Assembly: GCF_902859765.1 (NCBI RefSeq)
Contig: NZ_CADIJV010000004.1
Location: 124,001 to 188,000 of the forward strand
Length of the DNA stretch: 64,000 nt
Direction: 5' to 3'
Source: Achromobacter pulmonis
Lineage (GTDB): Bacteria; Pseudomonadota; Gammaproteobacteria; Burkholderiales; Burkholderiaceae_B
In this document: piece by piece, positions 59,652 to 64,000 of the stretch
Layout: every line of letters starts with the position of its first letter
Numbering within the stretch: the stretch's first letter is position 1
Notes under the pieces: generated by a model
Told to the model about the DNA's origin: nothing
The model's input: the letters and a program-made list of their open reading frames with translations, nothing else
The model's database searches: none
Position numbers and translations under genes: made by a program

Positions 59652-60218
59652 ATGACGTTCCTCGCGCCCCCTTCCCTCCGCCGCCTGCCGCTGCGCCTGG
59701 CGAGCAGCCTGATCGCCGCCGCCAGCCTGGCCGGCTGTGCGCCGATGCCCACTGGCGGCAGCTCTTCCCTGCCATCCTTGAGCCGGGTCTTTTCGGAAGG
59801 CCTGTCGTTCTCCCCCAGCGTCAATGTGGCCCGCAACATGCAGGGCCGCTCGATCAACGATGCCATTGCCGCGCTGGGCGAACCCTCAAGGAAGCGCGCC
59901 GTCGGCAACACCCTGGAATTGGAGTGGTCCGATTACCAGGCGGCGCCTTATCAGGAATGGGTGACGACCGGCACCAGCCAGCAGGTGGTCGGCATGATCC
60001 CGGCCACCCGCGGCAGCGCCGCGACACCGGTATTCCAGCAGAGCAGCTCCGGTTACTACCAGAACCGCACGCGGGTCTATGAATGCAAGGTGCTGATGCG
60101 CATGCAGGACAGCGTCATCGTCGACGCCACCGTCGATGGCAACGTCTGCCCGGAATTCATCGCCGCGTTGCGTAAATGGGCCGGCGAAAACGAAGCGAAG
60201 AATTATGTCGTGAAATAA
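59652..60218 (+). CDS. Outer-membrane lipoprotein of unknown function
   Basis: 188 residues. A lipoprotein signal peptide (RLASSLIAAASLAGC) has its lipobox at LAGC, Cys about residue 33. The mature protein reads MQGRSINDAIAALGEPSRKR, then LELEWSDYQAAPYQEWVTTG and YYQNRTRVYECKVLMRMQDS. The SmpA/BamE-like pattern (function at IDAIAALGEPS) hints at a small outer-membrane domain, but this is not certain. The ATG at 59652 fits the signal peptide. Confidence 0.82.
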   Translation: MTFLAPPSLRRLPLRLASSLIAAASLAGCAPMPTGGSSSLPSLSRVFSEGLSFSPSVNVARNMQGRSINDAIAALGEPSRKRAVGNTLELEWSDYQAAPYQEWVTTGTSQQVVGMIPATRGSAATPVFQQSSSGYYQNRTRVYECKVLMRMQDSVIVDATVDGNVCPEFIAALRKWAGENEAKNYVVK

Positions 60219-60451
60219 GGCGCGGACCTCGTCGCGTAAACCGCGCCGGGCCACGCAAGGATTATTCCGGCGGGTTTGTCGACATTGTTTTTTCGATGCG
60301 CCAATACTGTCGAAAAGGCGAATCGATATTCTGAAAAGATGGCGAAATTAATGGGCGCGCGATTAAGTTTCCGGCCGCGCCTGCCGTTACCGGTCTGATA
60401 CTTCCCCGGCAAGCCTCATGGGCAGTGATTGCCCGCCAGGAATACGCAGAC

Positions 60452-62005
60452 ATGACCACGATTTCCGCCTACACGCCGCCGCTCGTCATCGCCCCGCGGA
60501 CGCCGGCATCAGGCGTGTCCCCCGTCGCCACCGTCAACCGCAGCCCCGACATCCCGGCCTCCACCTCGGTGACGCTGGGCCAGCAGACGGCCAACGTGCT
60601 GACCTACTCCCCCGACACGATCGCGGCCAACGCCGCCGGACAGGCGCAGGAACCCGACGCGCTGTCGTCGCTGATGTCCGACAACATCCGCGCCTCGTCG
60701 CTGACCGGTCAGTTCAAGGGCCTGGCGGCTGCGTTGCTGGGCCGCCTGCAGGCCGATGGCGGCAACTATTCGCTGTCGCTTGCGCGCGCCGGCGCCAGCA
60801 CAGCCATCGATGGCGTCGCCGCGGCCCAGGGCCCGGCGCAGGCCGACAACTCGGTGTCGCTGCGCGTCACCACCGCCAGCGGCGCCAAGGTCACCGTCAC
60901 GCTGGAAAGCAACGAAAAGGGCCTGGGCGTGCAGATCGACGTGGGCGACGCCAGGCTCACCGAACAGGAACGCAACGCCATCGCGGGCCTGTCCAAGTCG
61001 TTCCAGGAAGCCGTCGACGGCCTGTCGGCCGTGCCACCCAAGCTGGCGCTGGGCGCGCTGGCCAGGTTCGACGGCAGCGTGCTGTCGTCGGTGTCGCTGC
61101 AAGCCACGGTGGGCGCCGAAGGCCCCGACCGCGTCAGCTTCGATTTCCAGGCCGATGCCGGCCAGCGTTCGCTGAGCGTCAAGACGGTGGCCGGTTCCGC
61201 GCAGATCAGCGTCGACGCCAGCAACCCCGGCCAGTTCGGCAGCGCCCAGCAGCAATCGGCCGCCATCGCCAACTACCTGTCCCGCTTCGACAGCGCCCAG
61301 AAGCGCGGCGAAGGCGATGCCAACCTGATGGCCCTGTTCAAGTCGGGCTTTGCCGACCTGCACAAGAGCTATGGCGACTGGGCGCCGCAAGGCACGGCCA
61401 CCACGCGACTGGGCCTGCCCGCCGACGTGCATCGCACGATGCTGTCCGGCCTGGCCGACTTCTCGGCCTCGATCAACCAGACGCCGATCGCCTCCAACCC
61501 GCTGCAGCCGCGCGAACTCGACAGCTTCTCGTACGAGACCTCGCAGAACACCCGCAGCAGCGGCAGCCCGCGCCTGGACCTGGCGATCTCGCAGCAACAG
61601 CAATCGTCCCTGGCGGCCAGCTACCATCGCGCGCTCACGCCCGGCCAGCAGTTGAACCTGACCGCTGACCCCAAGACGCAGAACTACGCCTTTCACCAGA
61701 TCCGCGACACCAGCAGCAACCAGACCGACATCGCCTACGAAGACGGCGAACTGGCCAAGGCCTCGTTCACCGAATCCAGCACGATGTCGACCCTGGTGAG
61801 CAAGTTCGTCAAGGGCAAGCTGGTCGACCAGAGCAGCATCACGCCCATCACCCAGACGCGCACGCAGAACCTGATGACCCTGCTGCGCGCCGCCGACCTG
61901 AAGGCGCCGCTGCAGGACACCGCCACGCCGCGCGACCAGGTCGAGGCCGCCCTGATCCGCAAGCAGGAAAACCTGGCGCAAGCCGTGGCGCGCCTGCGCG
62001 GCTGA
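60452..62005 (+). CDS. Large protein of unknown function
   Basis: 517 residues that I do not recognise. There is no signal peptide or membrane segment. It is rich in Ser, Gln, Ala and Asn with few aromatic residues, as in secreted or surface proteins of export systems without a cleaved signal. An N-terminal Thr/Pro-rich part (TTISAYTPPLVIAPRTPASG) is followed by beta-rich stretches (NSVSLRVTTASGAKVTVTLES, SVSLQATVGAEGPDRVSFDF), then polar helical segments (SQQQQSSLAASYHRALTPG). AGGAA lies before the ATG at 60452, in a region with an AT-rich promoter-like patch. It might be a flagellar or secretion-related protein, but I cannot assign it. Confidence 0.7.
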   Translation: MTTISAYTPPLVIAPRTPASGVSPVATVNRSPDIPASTSVTLGQQTANVLTYSPDTIAANAAGQAQEPDALSSLMSDNIRASSLTGQFKGLAAALLGRLQADGGNYSLSLARAGASTAIDGVAAAQGPAQADNSVSLRVTTASGAKVTVTLESNEKGLGVQIDVGDARLTEQERNAIAGLSKSFQEAVDGLSAVPPKLALGALARFDGSVLSSVSLQATVGAEGPDRVSFDFQADAGQRSLSVKTVAGSAQISVDASNPGQFGSAQQQSAAIANYLSRFDSAQKRGEGDANLMALFKSGFADLHKSYGDWAPQGTATTRLGLPADVHRTMLSGLADFSASINQTPIASNPLQPRELDSFSYETSQNTRSSGSPRLDLAISQQQQSSLAASYHRALTPGQQLNLTADPKTQNYAFHQIRDTSSNQTDIAYEDGELAKASFTESSTMSTLVSKFVKGKLVDQSSITPITQTRTQNLMTLLRAADLKAPLQDTATPRDQVEAALIRKQENLAQAVARLRG

Positions 62006-62065
62006 TCCGGCACCCCGGCAAACCCCGACGGGGCCTGTCCGGCGGCAGGCGGCGATGCATGATCG

Positions 62066-62076
62066 CCCCCCCCCCC
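62066..62076 (+). repeat. C11 homopolymer in a convergent intergenic region
   Basis: Eleven C bases in a row, between the end of the 517-residue protein gene and the end of the RidA gene. It does not alter a coding frame. Confidence 0.85.
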
Positions 62077-62109
62077 ACCGCACGGCAGGCCCCGTCGTTC
62101 TGGCTGCAG

Positions 62110-62508
62110 TCAAGTGCCTTGCGGCAGTTTCGCGATCACCTTGATCTCGAAATCGAAGCCATACAGCCAGGTCACGCCCACCGCCGTCAGTGTCGGGTGC
62201 GGCGCCTGGCCCCAGTATTGCGGCACCACCTTCCAGATGGCCTCGAATTTCGCGGCCGGGTCCACCATGAACACGGTCACGTCGACCACGTCCGCGAAGC
62301 TGGCGCCGGCCGCCTCGAGGATCGCATTCAGGTTGTCGAACGCCTGCCGCACCTGGGCCTCCAGTTGCGGCTCGGGCGAGCCATCTTCGCGGCTGCCCAC
62401 CTGGCCCGAGACGAACAGGAAACCGTTGGAACGGATCGCCGGCGAATAGCGGTTGCGCGCGTACAGCGCCTGGCGCCCGGCCGGGAAAACCACATCACGT
62501 GTTGCCAT
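62110..62508 (-). CDS. RidA family protein
   Basis: 132 residues of the YjgF/YER057c/UK114 family, which deaminates reactive enamines and imines from PLP enzymes. Seen are YSPAIRSNGFLFVSGQVG, VRQAFDNLNAILEAAGASFAD and VVDVTVFMVD. The key Arg of true RidA near the C-terminus (RxxxE) is not evident, so this could be one of the non-RidA subfamilies. AGGAAG supports the ATG at 62508. It is divergent from the LysR gene. Confidence 0.9.
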   Translation of the reverse strand: MATRDVVFPAGRQALYARNRYSPAIRSNGFLFVSGQVGSREDGSPEPQLEAQVRQAFDNLNAILEAAGASFADVVDVTVFMVDPAAKFEAIWKVVPQYWGQAPHPTLTAVGVTWLYGFDFEIKVIAKLPQGT

Positions 62509-62603
62509 CTTCCTACTCCTGCGGCGGGCCCTGGCCCGCATTGATCATGCAGGCACTTTACGGACGCGGGCGACGGCGATAAACGGGCAAGCCTGTCCTT
62601 CAC

Positions 62604-62622
62604 TGTTTGTAGAATGCAAACA
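62604..62622. promoter_or_regulatory. LysR-type operator overlapping a -10 box
   Basis: TGTTTG-TAGAATG-CAAACA is a perfect inverted repeat of the T-N11-A form. Its centre contains TAGAAT, a good -10 box for the LysR gene, so binding here would block its own promoter. Confidence 0.6.
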
Positions 62623-62647
62623 ATCCCCAGATTCCCGGAGTGGCGCG

Positions 62648-63586
62648 ATGGACCGTTTCGATGCGATGCAGGCCTTTGCCCGCGTGGTGGAGACCGGCAG
62701 TTTCACCAAGGCGGCCGAGACCCTGCACATGAGCAAGACCAGCGTCACCCAACTGGTGCAGCAGCTTGAGGCCCGGCTGCGGGTGCGGTTGCTCAACCGC
62801 ACCACCCGCAAGGTCAATGTCACCGCCGACGGCGCGGTCTACTACGAACGCGTGCTGCGCCTGCTGGCCGACATGGATGACGCCGAGACCAGCCTGTCCG
62901 GCGCCGCCGCCGCGCCGCGCGGCCGGCTGCGGGTCGACGTGCCCAGCCCGCTGGCGCGCATGATCCTGGTGCCCGCCCTGCCCGCCTTCCATGCGCGCTA
63001 CCCGGACATTCAGCTCGACATGGGCGTCAGCGACCGCATCGTCGATGTGATCGGCGAGACCGTCGATTGCGTGGTGCGCGGCGGCGAACTGACCGACCAG
63101 TCGCTGGTGGCGCGCCGCGTCGGCGACCTGCAATTGCGCGTCTACGCCGCGCCCGCCTATCTGCGGCGCGCCGGCGCGCCCGATCATCCGCGCGACCTGG
63201 AAGACAGCCACCACCGCATCGTCGGCTTTCTCTGGTCGCGCAGCGGCAAGCCGCTGCCCTACGCCATGCGGCGCGGCGACGAGAACCTGCACGTGCACGG
63301 CCGCTACGTGGTGGCAATGGATGACGGCAACGCCTATCTGGCCGCGGGGCTGGCCGGCATGGGGGTGCTGTGGCTGCCGGACTACATGGCGCGTGAACAC
63401 GCCGAGCGCGGCGAACTGGTGCCGCTGTTCGAGGACTGGCAGCTCGATGCCATGCCCCTGTACCTCGCCTACCCGCCCAACCGTCACGTCAGCGCCAAGC
63501 TGCGGGTATTCATCGACTGGGTGGTGGAACTGATGGCGCGGCATGCGCCGGTAGCCATGCCGCCCCCTGGCGGCGTCCCGGCCTGA
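62648..63586 (+). CDS. LysR-family transcriptional regulator
   Basis: 312 residues. The N-terminal helix-turn-helix is DRFDAMQAFARVVETGSFTK with LHMSKTSVTQLVQQLEARL and RTTRKVNVTADGAVYYERV, typical of the CrgA-like branch. The effector domain includes LRVDVPSPLARMILVPALP and VDCVVRGGELTDQSLVARRV. It is divergent from ridA and probably regulates it and itself. Confidence 0.92.
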   Translation: MDRFDAMQAFARVVETGSFTKAAETLHMSKTSVTQLVQQLEARLRVRLLNRTTRKVNVTADGAVYYERVLRLLADMDDAETSLSGAAAAPRGRLRVDVPSPLARMILVPALPAFHARYPDIQLDMGVSDRIVDVIGETVDCVVRGGELTDQSLVARRVGDLQLRVYAAPAYLRRAGAPDHPRDLEDSHHRIVGFLWSRSGKPLPYAMRRGDENLHVHGRYVVAMDDGNAYLAAGLAGMGVLWLPDYMAREHAERGELVPLFEDWQLDAMPLYLAYPPNRHVSAKLRVFIDWVVELMARHAPVAMPPPGGVPA

Positions 63587-63662
63587 CCCCCGGGGCCGGC
63601 GGCGGCCGTGCGCCACGCGCCCCGGACACGAAAAATTAAAGCGGATATTAAGGCCGCGCCCC

Positions 63663-63810
63663 TACAATCGACCCCGCCTTCGTGGCATTTCCCTGCCCCC
63701 CCGCGCAGACCCGGCAGGGAAACCGTTGTCCATGTCCGCTTGCGGCCGAAAGGCCCTCTCCCGGCTGGCAACCCTCGTAATCGGGTCCGCCGCTTTCCGG
63801 TTCGCCTCCC
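63663..63810 (+). promoter_or_regulatory. Structured 5' leader with promoter; possible riboswitch
   Basis: A TACAAT box at 63663-63668 suggests a start near 63675 and a leader of about 135 bases. The leader contains a 10-bp hairpin (TTTCCCTGCC at 63688-63697 with GGCAGGGAAA at 63713-63722), then GGCC-GAAA-GGCC at 63744-63755 with a GNRA loop. After this comes GGCTGGCAACCCTC and GGGTCCGCC. GGCAACC followed by CUC...GGGU recalls SAM-I/IV-type riboswitches, but I cannot confirm this by eye. Confidence 0.4.
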
Positions 63811-64000
63811 ATGCCGTCTACCCTGCAATCGCCGCCGCATCCCGACCCAGGCGGGGTCCTCATCGCTAGCCCCGATCCGGCCGGGACGGCCGTCGCGCTG
63901 GAGGCCGCGCAGCGCCTGCTGGCCGACCTGGGCTTGCGCACCGCCGCCCATTGCGAGGTTCGCGGCGAGGCCGCGCCGTTCATCCACGCCGCCCTCACCC
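63811..64000 (+). CDS. Unidentified protein (partial, start only)
   Basis: The frame is open from the ATG at 63811 to the window end, giving the first 63 residues. It begins PSTLQSPPHPDPGGVLIASP and continues AVALEAAQRLLADLGLRT. This is too little to name. No strong ribosome binding site is seen. The long structured leader before it suggests regulated expression. Confidence 0.55.
   Translation, partial: MPSTLQSPPHPDPGGVLIASPDPAGTAVALEAAQRLLADLGLRTAAHCEVRGEAAPFIHAALT

Overview
The window is GC-rich, densely packed bacterial chromosome. The gene families point to a betaproteobacterium of the Alcaligenaceae, close to Bordetella or Achromobacter: a FecIR-type iron uptake module, abundant LysR, IclR and AraC regulators, solitary solute-binding proteins, DUF2325, DUF4189 and DUF2946 proteins, a MuiA-like protein and poly-C tracts. 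This placement is inferred from gene content. I see no rRNA, tRNA, CRISPR array, insertion sequence or phage.

Layout. 1-501 is a truncated class I glutamine amidotransferase. 739-4846 is a Fur-controlled FecI/FecR/TonB-receptor set. 4946-7069 is an exported metallophosphoesterase. 7281-9858 is a copper-uptake pair (DUF2946 plus a TonB copper receptor) whose receptor is broken by a 19-bp tandem duplication. 9964-15107 holds an FAD protein, a DHFR-like protein, and an AraC regulator divergent from an aldehyde dehydrogenase. 15313-19828 is a complete branched-chain-type ABC transporter with 4-nt overlaps between its permease and ATPase genes.

19955-31573 is the most unusual part. It contains a rpoN gene flanked by a sigma-54 response regulator, a sigma-54 activator without a receiver domain, a large hybrid histidine kinase, and small secreted or stress-like proteins. 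I read five well-formed -24/-12 promoters here: one before rpoN itself, one before the proline-rich secreted protein, two back to back in an inverted repeat between two small genes, and one before a truncated membrane protein. Together they look like a self-contained, autoregulated sigma-54 regulon. One edge carries an apparent deletion that fused the 3' ends of two convergent genes. A DUF2325 gene and an orphan FlhD-like gene follow.

31641-49310 is mostly housekeeping and accessory metabolism: MFS/LysR pair, MuiA-like protein, REC-EAL phosphodiesterase, DAHP synthase, amino-acid oxidase-type flavoprotein, acetyltransferase, orphan response regulator, CoA-ester lyase, ABC-F ATPase, phosphatidylserine decarboxylase, lactate-type flavoenzyme, membrane phosphoesterase and an Lrp regulator. 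A 14-bp-arm palindrome made of two consensus DnaA boxes lies at 41475-41505. 49403-64000 has an MFS gene frameshifted at a C8 tract, a diguanylate cyclase, MetQ, arginase, an IclR/binding-protein/alcohol-dehydrogenase cluster with twin operators, small membrane and secreted proteins, an unrecognised 517-residue protein, RidA/LysR, and a structured leader before a gene cut by the window end.
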